NCBI RefSeq assembly: GCF_000966195.1 | Contig: NZ_LAHL01000003.1 | Coordinates: 411,719-475,718 of the forward strand | Length of the DNA: 64,000 bases | Source: Domibacillus robiginosus | GTDB lineage: Bacteria; Bacillota; Bacilli; Bacillales; Domibacillaceae | Reading direction: 5' to 3' | Shown: positions 7,512 through 16,763 of the stretch, one piece after another | How the letters are laid out: the number at the start of each line of letters is the position of its first letter | How positions within the stretch are numbered: the stretch's first letter is position 1 | Position numbers and translations under genes: made by a program | Notes under the pieces: generated by a model | The model's input: only the letters and a program-made list of their open reading frames with translations | What the model was told of the DNA's origin: nothing | The model's database searches: none

Positions 7512-8999
7512 ATGGGGAATGCAGTTATTATTTTAATTCTTGTTCTTGTATTAGCGGCCATTGGAGCGGCGCTTTGGTACTTTTTTATGAAGGTGCGCTA
7601 TCGTACAGCAAAGTCAAACGAAGCGCTGGTTATTACCGGGCCGAAGCTTGGAGATATTGAAAAGGAGTCGAATATCTTTACCGATGACGAGGGACGCTCG
7701 ATGAAAATTATCCGCGGCGGCGGCTACCGCCTGCGTATGTTCCAGACATCGACACCGGTTAACTTGACATCGTTTCAGCTGAAATTGACGACACCGCGTG
7801 TTTATACAAACGGCGGGGTGCCCATTATTGCCGATGCAGTGGCGATGGTAAAAGTGGCAGATACGTTAAAAGGCATTGCCAACTATGCCGAGCAGTTTTT
7901 AGGAAAAGAACAATCGGAAATCGAAGTGGAAATTACAGAAGTGCTCGGGAGCAACCTGCGGGCGATTTTATCAAAAATGACCGTGGAAGAAATTAATGGT
8001 GACCGGGAAGGCTTTAACAAGCAGGTAACAGAAATTGCGCAAAAGCAGCTGGACGAAATGGGCTTTAAAATTACCTCACTCGGTCTGACAGACCTGCGAG
8101 ATTCTGATGCGAAAAATGGTTACTTGGACAACCTTGGTCGCCCAAGAATCGCCGAGGTACGCAAGCAGGCAGAAATTGCCGAAGCAAACAGCGAGCGCGA
8201 AACGCGCATTCATAAAGCCAAAACAGATCAAGAGGCGCGTGAGGAGGAATACAAACGTGAAATCGCGACAGCCGAGTCGAAAAAAGCAAAGGATTTAAAG
8301 GATGCAGCGATAAAAGAAGAAACCGAACGCGCCCGGGCAAAATCAGAGCAGTCATACGAGCTCGAACGGGCAAAGCTTGCAAAAGAAGTGAAGGAAGCCG
8401 AGCTTATTTTAGTCAGCCGGGAAAAAGAAGAACAGCTTCGGATCCAGCAGCTTGAACGAGAGCGGCTGGTGACGCTGGAGGCGGAAGAAACCAAAATCCG
8501 CCGGGCCAAGGCGGATGCGGACTTTTATGAAACAACGAAGCGTGCGGAAGCTGAAGCAAGAAAATCGGAAATTGACGGTGCAGCAAAAGCGCGAATTATC
8601 CGCGAAGCCGGTCTTGCTGAAGCAGAAGTGGTTCTGAAAAAAGGGGAAGCCGAAGCAAAAGCGCGTCAATTGCTCGCTGAAGCGATTGAAGAACACGGAG
8701 ACGTTATTATTACCGAAAAAATCATTGAGATGCTGCCGCTGCTTGCTGAAAAGGTTGCGCAGCCGTTAAACAATGTCGATTCCATCAAAGTCATTCAAAC
8801 GGGCAGTGGATCCGGCATTCCAACTGTCAGTAAAGGTGTGACAGACACGATGCTTGGCATTCAAGAGCCGTTAAAAGAATTAACCGGCATTGATGTGGCC
8901 GGTCTTTTAAAAGATTTTACTTCAAAAGGAAAACAAACAGAAACGGTTCAGCCGCCAAAGGACCGGTCAGCATCTCAATTAAAAGACAGCACTTCCTAA
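7512..8999 (+). CDS. floT: flotillin-like membrane scaffold protein FloT
   Basis: A 495-residue flotillin. One N-terminal transmembrane or hairpin segment (residues 4-26) is followed by the SPFH domain (about 30-210, with EALVITGPK and RGGGYRLRMFQ) and a long Glu/Ala/Lys-rich coiled coil (about 210-400), then a flexible Ser/Gly region ending in a polar tail. Flotillins organise functional membrane microdomains that host signalling and secretion complexes. AAAAGGAG lies before ATG 7512. In B. subtilis floT follows the NfeD-like yuaF; here no NfeD gene precedes it and the operon is monocistronic, ended by a perfect 13-bp terminator. Confidence 0.93.
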   Translation: MGNAVIILILVLVLAAIGAALWYFFMKVRYRTAKSNEALVITGPKLGDIEKESNIFTDDEGRSMKIIRGGGYRLRMFQTSTPVNLTSFQLKLTTPRVYTNGGVPIIADAVAMVKVADTLKGIANYAEQFLGKEQSEIEVEITEVLGSNLRAILSKMTVEEINGDREGFNKQVTEIAQKQLDEMGFKITSLGLTDLRDSDAKNGYLDNLGRPRIAEVRKQAEIAEANSERETRIHKAKTDQEAREEEYKREIATAESKKAKDLKDAAIKEETERARAKSEQSYELERAKLAKEVKEAELILVSREKEEQLRIQQLERERLVTLEAEETKIRRAKADADFYETTKRAEAEARKSEIDGAAKARIIREAGLAEAEVVLKKGEAEAKARQLLAEAIEEHGDVIITEKIIEMLPLLAEKVAQPLNNVDSIKVIQTGSGSGIPTVSKGVTDTMLGIQEPLKELTGIDVAGLLKDFTSKGKQTETVQPPKDRSASQLKDSTS

Positions 9000-9000
9000 C

Positions 9001-9045
9001 GAAAACAGCTCCCAGGCGATACACCCGGGAGCTGTTTTCGTTTTG
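9001..9045 (+). terminator. intrinsic terminator after floT
   Basis: GAAAACAGCTCCC (9001-9013) pairs perfectly with GGGAGCTGTTTTC (9027-9039), followed by GTTTTG. Confidence 0.92.
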
Positions 9046-9059
9046 AATTTAAAAAGGCG

Positions 9060-9312
9060 CTGAACGCTTCATGTCTTCAAAACATCTACGTTTTTGAAAG
9101 AAATCGCATACCACCTGCCGTTTCGCTGCTGTTTAATGTGGAAAGGAGAGGCCATATGTAAAATCGATGTGACGCCCGTTTTGTGAATTATCAGCCATAA
9201 ACATTGTCAGGCCCATCTGCAGCGATTAGCGACAGGCCATGACCGATCTGAGCGCGGCTTTTTCAGCTGCTGGATAGGATTCACCTGGCTGCCAGCGGGA
9301 TCAGAGGCTTGT
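9060..9312 (-). pseudogene. possible decayed coding remnant
   Basis: On the minus strand three short open blocks lie in different frames: GESYPAAEKAALRS, then GHGLSLIAADGPDNVYG, then LIIHKTGVTSILHMASPFH leading to a stop near 9078. They read as one protein only if two frameshifts are allowed. I cannot name the family. No intact gene is present in this interval. Confidence 0.25.
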
Positions 9313-9807
9313 TTATGCGGCTTTTACGAGCTGAAGATCCAGTACGATATTTACGTCATCCTCAATCTGTGTGCCTCCTGTTTCAAGCGTCAATCCATAA
9401 TCACTACGTTTAATCACGGCTTTTGCTTGAAAGTGGGCTGTTTCACTGTCCTTTTGCTCATGAAATGTTACAAAAAACGATTCAGTACGCATAACGCCGT
9501 GCAAGGAAAGATCACCGACCAGCTCATATTGTCCGTTTTCCTGCTCCAAAATATTGTTGGCTATAAAACGCACCTCTGAAAACTTTTCTACATCGAAAAA
9601 TCGCTCAGACAACAAATGGGCATCCAGGTCTTGATTACCTGTTTGAATGCTTCTTAAGTCTACAGTAAAAGAGATATTGGCGGTCACTAAGTTGTCTGCT
9701 TTCGCTTCAATATTTGCTTCATAGGCTGGAAACGTCCCTTTCACATGATTCACAGTGGCATACACACGGCTTTGTGCTTCGTTCACGCTCCACGCTGGTT
9801 TCTCCAT
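9313..9807 (-). CDS. YceI-family (lipocalin-fold) protein
   Basis: A 164-residue protein of the YceI-like family, whose fold is a beta barrel that binds amphipathic or polyisoprenoid molecules. It begins AWSVNEAQSRVYATVNHVKG, the typical opening strand, and contains VDLRSIQTGNQDLDAHLLSERFFD, the most conserved stretch of the family, and GDLSLHGVMR. There is no signal peptide, so it should be cytoplasmic. ATG 9807 is chosen over longer forms because AAGGGGA stands eight to ten bases before it. It is divergent from a small gene at 9914 and probably shares the intergenic promoter region. Confidence 0.85.
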   Translation of the reverse strand: MEKPAWSVNEAQSRVYATVNHVKGTFPAYEANIEAKADNLVTANISFTVDLRSIQTGNQDLDAHLLSERFFDVEKFSEVRFIANNILEQENGQYELVGDLSLHGVMRTESFFVTFHEQKDSETAHFQAKAVIKRSDYGLTLETGGTQIEDDVNIVLDLQLVKAA

Positions 9808-9913
9808 GATAAAAATTCCCCTTTCATTTTGTCTTTTATCATTATTTCCCTGCATTGAACTGAATAAAACAAACAGCCCGGCAGGACATACTAACCAAAA
9901 AGGAGGTGAGCAA

Positions 9914-10159
9914 GTGGACAAGAAAACGGATTACCAGGAATTGTCGAATGTACAGGACCAGCTCACTTTAATTCCGGAAGAGTTTCCGGACGGAGCTTAT
10001 GGACAGCCGATTGATAACGAAAAAGCAGTAGAAGGAAAAAGTACGCCGTGGAAAGAAAACCAGCACGTGGCGAGTGGTTTTACTTATGAATTCAAGCAGC
10101 TGCATGAAAACCGGTCCAGACAATATCCGGGTGCGCATCCTACACACGATGAAAAATAA
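9914..10159 (+). CDS. small hydrophilic protein, conserved in Bacillus-type genomes as I recall
   Basis: An 81-residue acidic, hydrophilic protein from GTG 9914, eight bases after AAGGAGGTGA. Distinct pieces are LTLIPEEFPDGAYG, a central TPWKENQ, and the C-terminal QYPGAHPTHDEK. It has no transmembrane segment or signal. I recall similar short cytosolic proteins in Bacilli, but no function. It is divergent from the YceI gene and is followed by a strong terminator, so it is a monocistronic unit. Confidence 0.72.
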   Translation: MDKKTDYQELSNVQDQLTLIPEEFPDGAYGQPIDNEKAVEGKSTPWKENQHVASGFTYEFKQLHENRSRQYPGAHPTHDEK

Positions 10160-10171
10160 TGTTGATTTGCG

Positions 10172-10205
10172 GCGTCTTTCCATTAAAGGAAAGACGCTTT
10201 TTTTA
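10172..10205 (+). terminator. intrinsic terminator
   Basis: GCGTCTTTCC, loop ATTAAA, GGAAAGACGC, then eight T residues. Confidence 0.92.
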
Positions 10206-10249
10206 ATAAGAGAAGATCGAAACTTTTCTTTTTGAGCTTTATTATAAGT

Positions 10250-10310
10250 AATCACTAATGATTGATATAATTAAAACCGACTTGACTTGTAGGAATAATA
10301 CGACTACGAT
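10250..10310 (+). promoter_or_regulatory. cysJI promoter with upstream dyad (CysL site candidate)
   Basis: TTGACT (10282-10287), 17 bases, TACGAT (10305-10310). Upstream, AATCA-CTAA-TGATT (10250-10263) is an inverted repeat placed where a LysR-type activator would bind. In B. subtilis cysJI is activated by the LysR-type CysL; assignment of this dyad to CysL is inference. Confidence 0.6.
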
Positions 10311-10368
10311 AAATGTATTATTACAGCGTTAAAAAGAATTTTCCTATAAATTTGTGAGGTGGATCGTG

Positions 10369-12207
10369 TTGCAACTTCAAGTAACGAACAGTCCGTTTAA
10401 TGAGGAGCAGGCAGAGCTCCTGAATCGCCTTCTGCCAACACTTACAGAAGGGCAAAAGGTATGGCTGGGTGGATTTTTGGCGGCTTCTTCTCCTGCAGCT
10501 GCTTCAGCGGCACCTGCTCCAGCAGCGGTTGAAGCAGCAGCACCCGTTCCGGCAGCAGCAGCTCCAGCTGTGTCGAAAGATGTAACGATTTTATACGGCT
10601 CTCAAACGGGTAATGCACAGCGTTTAGCCCAGAAAGCCGGACAAACGCTCCAATCAAACGGATTTAACGTCACGGTTTCAGCAATGAGTGACTTTAAGCC
10701 AAATAATCTGAAAAAAGTACAAAACTTGCTGATTGTAGCCAGTACGCATGGAGAAGGCGATCCGCCGGATAATGCCATTACGTTCCATGAATTTCTCCAT
10801 GGCAAACGTGCACCGAAGCTGGATGATCTTCAATTTTCTGTTTTGTCACTTGGCGACAGCTCGTATGAATTTTTCTGTCAGACCGGAAAAGAGTTTGATC
10901 AGCGTTTAGAAGAACTTGGCGGTAAGCGTATCGCACCACGCGTGGATTGTGACCTTGATTTCGATGAGCCTGCGGCAGAATGGATTGACAGTGTTGTAAA
11001 AAGCTTGTCTGAGACTTTGGCGCCAGCAGCTCAAGCGGCAGCGACAGCAGCACCAGCAGTAACAGACGCACAGATGACAGAATCTGAATACTCAAGAACA
11101 AATCCGTTTCGTGCGGAAATCCTTGAAAGCATTAACTTGAATGGACGCGGCTCAAACAAAGAAACACGCCATATTGAGCTTTCGCTTGAAGGATCAGGGC
11201 TTACGTACAAACCGGGTGATGCACTTGGTATTTATCCAGAAAACGATCCGAAGCTGGTTGATGAACTGATTGCAGCATTTGGCTGGAATCCGGATGAAAC
11301 AGTAACGATTAATAAGCAGGGCGATGTTCTTTCACTGCGCAATGCACTGTTAACGCACTATGAAATAACCGTACTAACAAAGCCGTTGCTGGAAAAAATC
11401 GCCCAATTAACGGGTGTAGATGAGCTGCACGAGCTAATCGGCAGCAGCGATAAAGTGAAAGAGTATGTAAATGGCCGCGATTTGCTTGATGTGGTACAGC
11501 AGTTTGGACCATTTGGCGTTTCGCCTCAGGACTTTGTGAATGTGCTCCGCAAAATGCCGGCGCGGCTTTACTCGATTGCCAGCAGCTTAGAAGCAAACCC
11601 AGATGAAGTGCACCTAACGATCGGTGCGGTCCGCTACAATGCGAATGGACGTGACCGAAGCGGTGTTTGTTCAATCCTTTGCGCTGAACGCTTAGAAGCG
11701 GGCGACACATTGCCAGTTTACATTCAGCATAACGATAACTTTAAGCTACCTGCAAACCCGGAAACACCGGTAATTATGATCGGGCCGGGAACAGGTGTCG
11801 CTCCGTTCCGCGCGTTTATGCAGGAGCGTGAAGAGCTTGGAACAGAAGGTCCGGCATGGATGTTCTTTGGAGACCAGCACTTCGTAACCGACTTCCTGTA
11901 TCAGACAGAATGGCAAAAGTGGCTGGAGAGCGGCGTACTAACAAAAATGGATGTAGCGTTCTCGCGTGATACAGACGAAAAAGTATACGTACAGCACCGT
12001 ATGCAGGAAAGCAGCAAGGAATTGTTCCAATGGCTTCAACAGGGCGCAGCCGTTTATGTATGCGGCGACGAGAAAAATATGGCACATGATGTCCATCAGA
12101 CTTTGATCAGCATTGTTGAAAAAGAAGGCAGCATGAGCCGTGAGCAGGCAGAGAAATATGTAGCCGATATGCAGCAGCAAAAACGCTACCAGCGTGACGT
12201 ATATTAA
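10369..12207 (+). CDS. cysJ: sulfite reductase (NADPH) flavoprotein subunit CysJ
   Basis: A 612-residue diflavin reductase that passes electrons from NADPH through FAD and FMN to the CysI haemoprotein. After an N-terminal region and an Ala/Pro linker, the flavodoxin domain starts at [11 protein letters not shown] (about residue 75) with [11 protein letters not shown] and [10 protein letters not shown]. The FAD domain has RLYSIASS and [11 protein letters not shown]; the NADP domain has [13 protein letters not shown] and [13 protein letters not shown]; it ends QKRYQRDVY as in other CysJ. TTG 10369 gives the MQLQV start known from Bacillus CysJ and is about seven bases after GAGGTGG. A second Ala-rich linker lies near residue 225. 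It is the first gene of cysJI. Confidence 0.95.
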   Translation: MQLQVTNSPFNEEQAELLNRLLPTLTEGQKVWLGGFLAASSPAAASAAPAPAAVEAAAPVPAAAAPAVSKDVTILYGSQTGNAQRLAQKAGQTLQSNGFNVTVSAMSDFKPNNLKKVQNLLIVASTHGEGDPPDNAITFHEFLHGKRAPKLDDLQFSVLSLGDSSYEFFCQTGKEFDQRLEELGGKRIAPRVDCDLDFDEPAAEWIDSVVKSLSETLAPAAQAAATAAPAVTDAQMTESEYSRTNPFRAEILESINLNGRGSNKETRHIELSLEGSGLTYKPGDALGIYPENDPKLVDELIAAFGWNPDETVTINKQGDVLSLRNALLTHYEITVLTKPLLEKIAQLTGVDELHELIGSSDKVKEYVNGRDLLDVVQQFGPFGVSPQDFVNVLRKMPARLYSIASSLEANPDEVHLTIGAVRYNANGRDRSGVCSILCAERLEAGDTLPVYIQHNDNFKLPANPETPVIMIGPGTGVAPFRAFMQEREELGTEGPAWMFFGDQHFVTDFLYQTEWQKWLESGVLTKMDVAFSRDTDEKVYVQHRMQESSKELFQWLQQGAAVYVCGDEKNMAHDVHQTLISIVEKEGSMSREQAEKYVADMQQQKRYQRDVY

Positions 12208-12236
12208 GCTTTTTGATTGAAAGGGGACAAAGCACA

Positions 12237-13970
12237 ATGAGCAAAACGGTAAATGACCTTCACGTTCTGCGGGCACCAGAAGGACCTCCAAGTGATGTAG
12301 AAGGCATTAAAGAGAGAAGTAATTTCCTGCGCGGCACCCTTGCAGAAGTGATGGAGGACCGCATTTCAGCCGGTATTCCAGAAGATGATAACCGGTTGAT
12401 GAAACACCACGGCAGCTACCTGCAGGATGACCGTGACCTGCGCACAGAACGCCAAAAACAAAAATTAGAGCCGGCGTATCAGTTTATGCTGCGCGTCCGC
12501 CTTCCGGGCGGTGTTGCAACACCGAGCCAGTGGCTGATGATGGACAGCCTGGCACATAAATATGGAAACGGCACACTAAAACTAACAACACGTGAAACAT
12601 TTCAGATTCACGGTATTTTAAAATGGAACATGAAGCAGACGATTCAAAGCATCCATTCAACGATGATGGATACGGTTGCGGCATGCGGAGACGTAAACCG
12701 GAACGTAATGGCGACATCAAATCCATACCAGTCAGAAGTTCATACAGAAGTACATGCACTCGCGCAAAAGCTGAGTGATGACCTGCTGCCAAAATCACGT
12801 GCTTATCACGAAATTTGGCTGGGAGAAGAAAAAGTAGCCGGCACGCCGGAAACAGAAGAAGTGGAGCCAATGTATGGCCCGCTTTACCTGCCGCGTAAGT
12901 TTAAAATTGGCATTGCCGTACCGCCGTCTAACGATATTGACGTATTTTCACAGGACCTTGGTTTTATTGCGATCATTGAAAACAACCAGCTTGCAGGCTT
13001 TAACGTGACAATCGGCGGCGGTATGGGAATGTCCCATGGCGACACGCAGACATATCCGCAGCTTGGAAAAGTGATTGGGTTTGTCACACCGGATAAAGTT
13101 GTTGACCTGGCGGAAAAAGTCATTACGATTCAGCGTGATTACGGAAACCGTTCCGTTCGTAAATATGCTCGCTTTAAATACACCGTTGACCGTCTTGGTC
13201 TTGAAAATGTAAAAGCTGAGCTAGAGCGCCGTCTTGGCTGGACGCTTGACGAAGCGCGCGATTTTCATTTTGACCATAATGGCGACCGCTATGGCTGGCA
13301 AAAAGGCATTAAAGGAAAATGGCATTTCACAATGTTTGTGGAAGGCGGACGGATTGTGGATTACCCTGAATATCAATTGATGACGGGTATTCGTGAAATT
13401 GCAAAAGTACACAAAGGTGATTTCCGCCTTACTTCCAATCAAAACTTGATCATTGGCAATGTGTCTGCGCAAAGCAAGAAAAAAATTGATGCATTGATTA
13501 ACCAATACGGTTTAACAGAAGGCGCGCATCACTCCGCAATCCGCCGCAGCGCGCTTGCCTGTGTGGCTCTTCCGACATGCGGCCTTGCGATGGCAGAAGC
13601 GGAGCGCTACCTGCCGAGCTTAATGGATAAAATTGATGAAATCATTGATGAAAACGGACTGCGCAACAAAGAAATCACAATCCGTATGACGGGCTGTCCG
13701 AATGGCTGTGCCCGCCACGCGTTAGGTGAAATCGGCTTTATCGGAAAAGCAGTCGGCAAGTACAATATGTACCTGGGTGCTGCGCATGACGGCAGCCGCT
13801 TAAGCAAAATGTACCGTGAAAACATTGGTGAGGAAGAAATCCTAAAAGAACTGCGCGTCGTTCTTTCCCGCTACGCAAATGAGCGCCAGGAAGGCGAGCA
13901 CTTCGGTGACTTTGTTGTCCGCGCTGGTATCGTGGAAGCGACAACAGATGGAACAAACTTTCATAACTAA
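12237..13970 (+). CDS. cysI: sulfite reductase haemoprotein subunit CysI
   Basis: A 577-residue assimilatory sulfite reductase beta subunit that carries a 4Fe-4S cluster and sirohaem and reduces sulfite to sulfide with six electrons from CysJ. The cluster ligands are visible as CVALPTC (about residues 440-446) and GCPNGC (about 485). Substrate-binding basic residues lie in [13 protein letters not shown] and in [12 protein letters not shown] 12237 lies eight bases after AAAGGGG, 29 bases after cysJ ends, so the pair is one operon; a terminator follows. No siroheme or sulfate-activation genes are nearby. Confidence 0.96.
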   Translation: MSKTVNDLHVLRAPEGPPSDVEGIKERSNFLRGTLAEVMEDRISAGIPEDDNRLMKHHGSYLQDDRDLRTERQKQKLEPAYQFMLRVRLPGGVATPSQWLMMDSLAHKYGNGTLKLTTRETFQIHGILKWNMKQTIQSIHSTMMDTVAACGDVNRNVMATSNPYQSEVHTEVHALAQKLSDDLLPKSRAYHEIWLGEEKVAGTPETEEVEPMYGPLYLPRKFKIGIAVPPSNDIDVFSQDLGFIAIIENNQLAGFNVTIGGGMGMSHGDTQTYPQLGKVIGFVTPDKVVDLAEKVITIQRDYGNRSVRKYARFKYTVDRLGLENVKAELERRLGWTLDEARDFHFDHNGDRYGWQKGIKGKWHFTMFVEGGRIVDYPEYQLMTGIREIAKVHKGDFRLTSNQNLIIGNVSAQSKKKIDALINQYGLTEGAHHSAIRRSALACVALPTCGLAMAEAERYLPSLMDKIDEIIDENGLRNKEITIRMTGCPNGCARHALGEIGFIGKAVGKYNMYLGAAHDGSRLSKMYRENIGEEEILKELRVVLSRYANERQEGEHFGDFVVRAGIVEATTDGTNFHN

Positions 13971-13977
13971 TAAAGAG

Positions 13978-14010
13978 AAAAGAGACAGGAATTTCTTCTG
14001 TCTCTTTTTT
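13978..14010 (+). terminator. intrinsic terminator after cysI
   Basis: AAAAGAGACAG (13978-13988) pairs with CTGTCTCTTTT (13998-14008), with a long T run. Confidence 0.88.
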
Positions 14011-14080
14011 GCGTCGTCTAAAATCCATGCTTTGGACATACGAATGGTAAAAGATCGTTATGCCAGGAAGGAGCGGCGGG

Positions 14081-14782
14081 ATGGAGCAGAACATAGTCGT
14101 TCAAGTTCATCATGGAGACGTAACAGGAGACCGCGTGCCGGATATTGTTTACTTAACAGCCGTTCAAAAGGATGACAGTTCATTTTTGCGGCAGATCACG
14201 CTGGTTGTGCAGGACAGACGAACAGGCGGATCATTCCGGCTTTTACTGCCGGAAAATACGGGCTATAATCCAACGGTTTTTCTTGGGGATTTTACAGGCA
14301 ATGAAGTAAAAGATATTTTAGTGGTGACGGATACAGGCGGCAGCGGCGGCACGGTTTACGCTTATGTTTATTCCTATGCCAATGGCCGATTTTACTTGAT
14401 TTTTGATACAGATCTATTTAATAAACAAACCCAGTACAGTGTGCGGTATCAAGATTATTACAAAGTAGCAGTGACGAGCATGCAGCCCGGTCAACAATAT
14501 GTGTTAGATTTAACGACAAAAGGAAAAGACTATTTAAGTGAAATCTACAATGCGGACGGTACATTAAAGCAGCCGATCGAGGGCTGGGTATCACCGCTGT
14601 CTGGCTTATATCCGGTGGATTTTGACCGCAACGGTGTGTATGAATTAACCGCCTGGCAAAACATTGCCGGACGCTATAATGCTGATCGTCTTGGATATGT
14701 GCAAAATGTGTTAACCTGGAGCGGGCGTGCCTTTCAAATACAGCAGCAGTATGTATCAATTTTAGGAGCAGAGAAAGAATAA
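14081..14782 (+). CDS. VCBS/FG-GAP-like repeat protein of unknown function
   Basis: A 233-residue protein with three recurring acidic loops of the FG-GAP/VCBS type: HHGDVTGDRVPDIVYL (about residue 7), FLGDFTGNEVKDILVV (about 60) and VDFDRNGVYELTAWQ (about 185), which in such folds often bind calcium. No signal peptide or transmembrane segment is seen, unusual for a family commonly found at the cell surface. ATG 14081 follows GGAAGGAG. It faces the minus-strand spore protein gene, which raises the possibility of a sporulation role, but no sporulation promoter was identified. Confidence 0.7.
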   Translation: MEQNIVVQVHHGDVTGDRVPDIVYLTAVQKDDSSFLRQITLVVQDRRTGGSFRLLLPENTGYNPTVFLGDFTGNEVKDILVVTDTGGSGGTVYAYVYSYANGRFYLIFDTDLFNKQTQYSVRYQDYYKVAVTSMQPGQQYVLDLTTKGKDYLSEIYNADGTLKQPIEGWVSPLSGLYPVDFDRNGVYELTAWQNIAGRYNADRLGYVQNVLTWSGRAFQIQQQYVSILGAEKE

Positions 14783-14786
14783 GAAT

Positions 14787-14854
14787 ACGCGCACCCGAAA
14801 ATAAAGCGTCAAAAACCGAAGTGGTTTCCCGTTTCAATTTTATAAGGTGCGCGT
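14787..14854. repeat. long-range inverted repeat between convergent genes
   Basis: ACGCGCACC (14787-14795) is repeated inverted as GGTGCGCGT (14846-14854), enclosing a smaller AAACC/GGTTT hairpin. It lies between convergent stop codons and lacks a clear T run; it may act as a weak bidirectional terminator or RNA-end stabiliser. Confidence 0.45.
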
Positions 14855-14874
14855 GTGTAGATAAAGAAAGAGGA

Positions 14875-15066
14875 TTAGCCTTGAAGTTCCTGCTGAGCAA
14901 GACGGACTAAACGTTTTGTGATTTCGCCGCCTGTTGAGCCGTTTGCCCGCGAAGCAGTATCTGCTCCAAGCGTGATACCAAATTCGCTGGCGATTTCGTA
15001 TTTAAATTGTTCTAAAACTTGTTCTGCCCCAGGGACAAGAAGCTGCTGCCGGTTATTGTTTGCCAT
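14875..15066 (-). CDS. alpha/beta-type small acid-soluble spore protein
   Basis: A 63-residue SASP. It contains the two family signatures: [32 protein letters not shown] split across residues about 22-53, with the GPR protease site region around EIASE and the DNA-binding LVRLAQQ near the end. Such proteins coat DNA in the forespore and protect it from UV and heat. AAAAGGTGGTG precedes ATG 15066, and a sigma-G-like promoter lies about 30 bases upstream. The gene is monocistronic and is direct evidence that this organism forms endospores. Confidence 0.96.
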   Translation of the reverse strand: MANNNRQQLLVPGAEQVLEQFKYEIASEFGITLGADTASRANGSTGGEITKRLVRLAQQELQG

Positions 15067-15096
15067 GTTGTTTTCACCACCTTTTTTATTTGCTCA

Positions 15097-15126
15097 TACT
15101 ATTTGTTTTACGGGAGAGAAACATAC
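15097..15126 (-). promoter_or_regulatory. sigma-G-like promoter for the spore protein gene
   Basis: On the minus strand GTATG (15126-15122), an 18-base spacer, then AATAGTA (15103-15097), close to the sigma-G pattern GHATR-N17/18-CATNNTA with one mismatch at the first -10 base. Confidence 0.6.
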
Positions 15127-15249
15127 AGAAAAAGCAGTAGCAAATGATATCGCTTTTGGAAGGATTGCACTCAGGTGGTACAGGGTTTTACGAAATGAAG
15201 ATAAGGGTAAAGTGAAAGAGGAGACTATACAGCCAAAGGAGTGATTCAC

Positions 15250-15630
15250 ATGCACCACGGATACCCAAAGGCAGGCGATCCCATTGAAGCGTTTGTAAAC
15301 GTATGCGGCCAGCCATCGCCTGAATCAACGAACGAAATGATTTTATTTGACGTCCCTGGTATCAATGCCAGGCTGACGTGCTGGATCGATGAGGAACAAA
15401 ACGTACATAAGCTGTCGAGTTCGATACCAATGGGCACGCAGGCAGCGGTAGAGCTGGCAAAGCGGTTCCTGCCGATGGATGCTGAGCCGGCAGAAACAAG
15501 TCTTGATACAGAATCAGCCAAATTAAATGCACTGATTCAAACATATAATGTGAAGCATAAAGGAACACAAAAACAGGCGGTTATTACCGCTGAAGAAACA
15601 GGTGCTTTTACAGTAGCTATTGTCGACTAA
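15250..15630 (+). CDS. hypothetical protein
   Basis: A 126-residue, slightly acidic soluble protein beginning MHHGYPKAGD, with no recognised domain, signal peptide or membrane segment. ATG 15250 is seven bases after AAAGGAGTG, the best ribosome site in the area; GTG 15241 falls inside that site. A short terminator separates it from msrA. I do not recognise a family. Confidence 0.65.
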   Translation: MHHGYPKAGDPIEAFVNVCGQPSPESTNEMILFDVPGINARLTCWIDEEQNVHKLSSSIPMGTQAAVELAKRFLPMDAEPAETSLDTESAKLNALIQTYNVKHKGTQKQAVITAEETGAFTVAIVD

Positions 15631-15633
15631 CTA

Positions 15634-15661
15634 CTCCGGGCGAAAAGCCCGGAGTCATTTC
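15634..15661 (+). terminator. intrinsic terminator before msrA
   Basis: CTCCGGGC, loop GAAAA, GCCCGGAG, followed by a T-rich TCATTTCG. Confidence 0.7.
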
Positions 15662-15691
15662 GTTTTATCAAAATATATAACGGAGGAAGAT

Positions 15692-16363
15692 ATGAGCACA
15701 ATCCGCGAAATAGAAGCGAAATGGCAGGCCCATATGTCAAACTGCCAGACTGCTACATTCGGCATGGGCTGCTTTTGGAGTCCGGATGCGCGCTTTGGTG
15801 CGCTGCCTGGCGTGATTCGAACAAAAACCGGCTTTGCAGGCGGAACGACAGAGCATCCCACCTACCGGCAAATGGGGGATCATACGGAGACGATACAAAT
15901 TGAATTTGATCCGGATGTCCTTTCTTTTGAAGAAATCCTTAGCGTCTTTTGGCGCAGTCATACTTCAACAAATCGAACCCATTATGGGGAACGTCAGTAT
16001 ATGTCGCTTCTTTTTTATCATAATGAAGAGCAGAGAGAAACGATTGAGCGGGTGAAGCAGGAGCTTGAAAGCGAACGGAATGAACCAATTGAAACAGAAA
16101 TCCAGCCGTTCTCCTCTTTTACTCCTGCAGAAGAGCGGCATCAAAAGTACCATGTAAAAAGATTTAAGCGAGCAGCAGACGAATTGTCATCCTCGTTTGA
16201 TACGCCGGATTCTTTTACGAATTCAACTTTAATTGCCCGGCTGAATGGATTTGTCAAAGAATATACGACCCTATCCAGAATAGAAGAAGAAATCCATTTA
16301 TGGGACCTTTCCGATTCGTATAAGGAAGAGTTAACCGCCTTTATACGCAGAATTCGCTGGTAG
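15692..16363 (+). CDS. msrA: peptide-methionine (S)-S-oxide reductase MsrA
   Basis: A 223-residue enzyme that repairs the S form of methionine sulfoxide in proteins. The catalytic Cys is in FGMGCFWSPDARF (about residue 27); the next Glu normally seen in GCFWG-E is replaced by Asp. Other marks are TGFAGGTTEHPTY, HTETIQIEFDP, and ERHQKYHVKRF near residue 155. About 60 residues follow the core, longer than minimal MsrA, with no MsrB domain. ATG 15692 is seven bases after GGAGGA. It ends before a hairpin and repeat element A. Confidence 0.88.
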   Translation: MSTIREIEAKWQAHMSNCQTATFGMGCFWSPDARFGALPGVIRTKTGFAGGTTEHPTYRQMGDHTETIQIEFDPDVLSFEEILSVFWRSHTSTNRTHYGERQYMSLLFYHNEEQRETIERVKQELESERNEPIETEIQPFSSFTPAEERHQKYHVKRFKRAADELSSSFDTPDSFTNSTLIARLNGFVKEYTTLSRIEEEIHLWDLSDSYKEELTAFIRRIRW

Positions 16364-16440
16364 AAGCAGCCGATTGGATGTTTTTCAGTGAACAGTATCT
16401 CTTTTACCCTTGCACTTTACATCTTGCTTCATAAAAATAA

Positions 16441-16472
16441 CATGCCCTGCTCCAGTAGGAGGCAGGGCGTGT
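16441..16472 (+). terminator. msrA terminator, left partner of a duplicated pair
   Basis: ATGCCCTGCTCC, loop AGTA, GGAGGCAGGGCGT. A diverged copy (ACACGC... GAGGCAGGGCGTGT, 16749-16781) lies on the other side of repeat element A and includes the end of the Crh-like gene. Confidence 0.65.
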
Positions 16473-16748
16473 CAGTGTGTAGACAAAGTCTTTCTATTTC
16501 AAAAAAAAGAGCCGATAAGTGGTGTTGAAGACCAATCAGCCAGGGACTGGATAGACATTTTCTCTTTTTTTAAAAGAAAAAATACGACTTATAGCTCTAT
16601 ACACTCTTGGTGCAAGCTACTTGGAGGCGGGAGGGCATCACAGACTCCTATGGGCTCAGTGCCTGCCCCCCGTGGAAAGCGGAGCTGCCCGGACGCCGCT
16701 CATTTATCCCATTCATGTGACAGTTATCAATCATGTGTCTACAGTTTG
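16473..16748 (+). repeat. dispersed intergenic repeat, copy A (short form)
   Basis: Begins CAGTGTGTAGACAAAGTC directly after the msrA terminator, contains GATAAGTGGTGTTGAAG and, near the end, AGACTCCTATGGG followed by TGGAAAGCGGAGCTGCCC and GGACGCCGC. It ends about TGTCTACAG, so its ends carry a short inverted match (GTAGACA/TGTCTAC). Compared with copies B (24644) and C (38894) it lacks the internal nested element. No coding capacity is evident. Confidence 0.8.
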
Positions 16749-16763
16749 ACACGCTCTAGTCCA

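Noticed and set aside
15095..15101. CATACTA on the plus strand as a sporulation -10 for the 15250 gene
   Set aside because: No matching -35 at the right distance; on the minus strand the same region fits a sigma-G promoter for the spore protein.
16473..16748. Repeat A as a group IIC intron or IS element
   Set aside because: Far too short, no intron domain V signature recognised, no reverse transcriptase or transposase frame.
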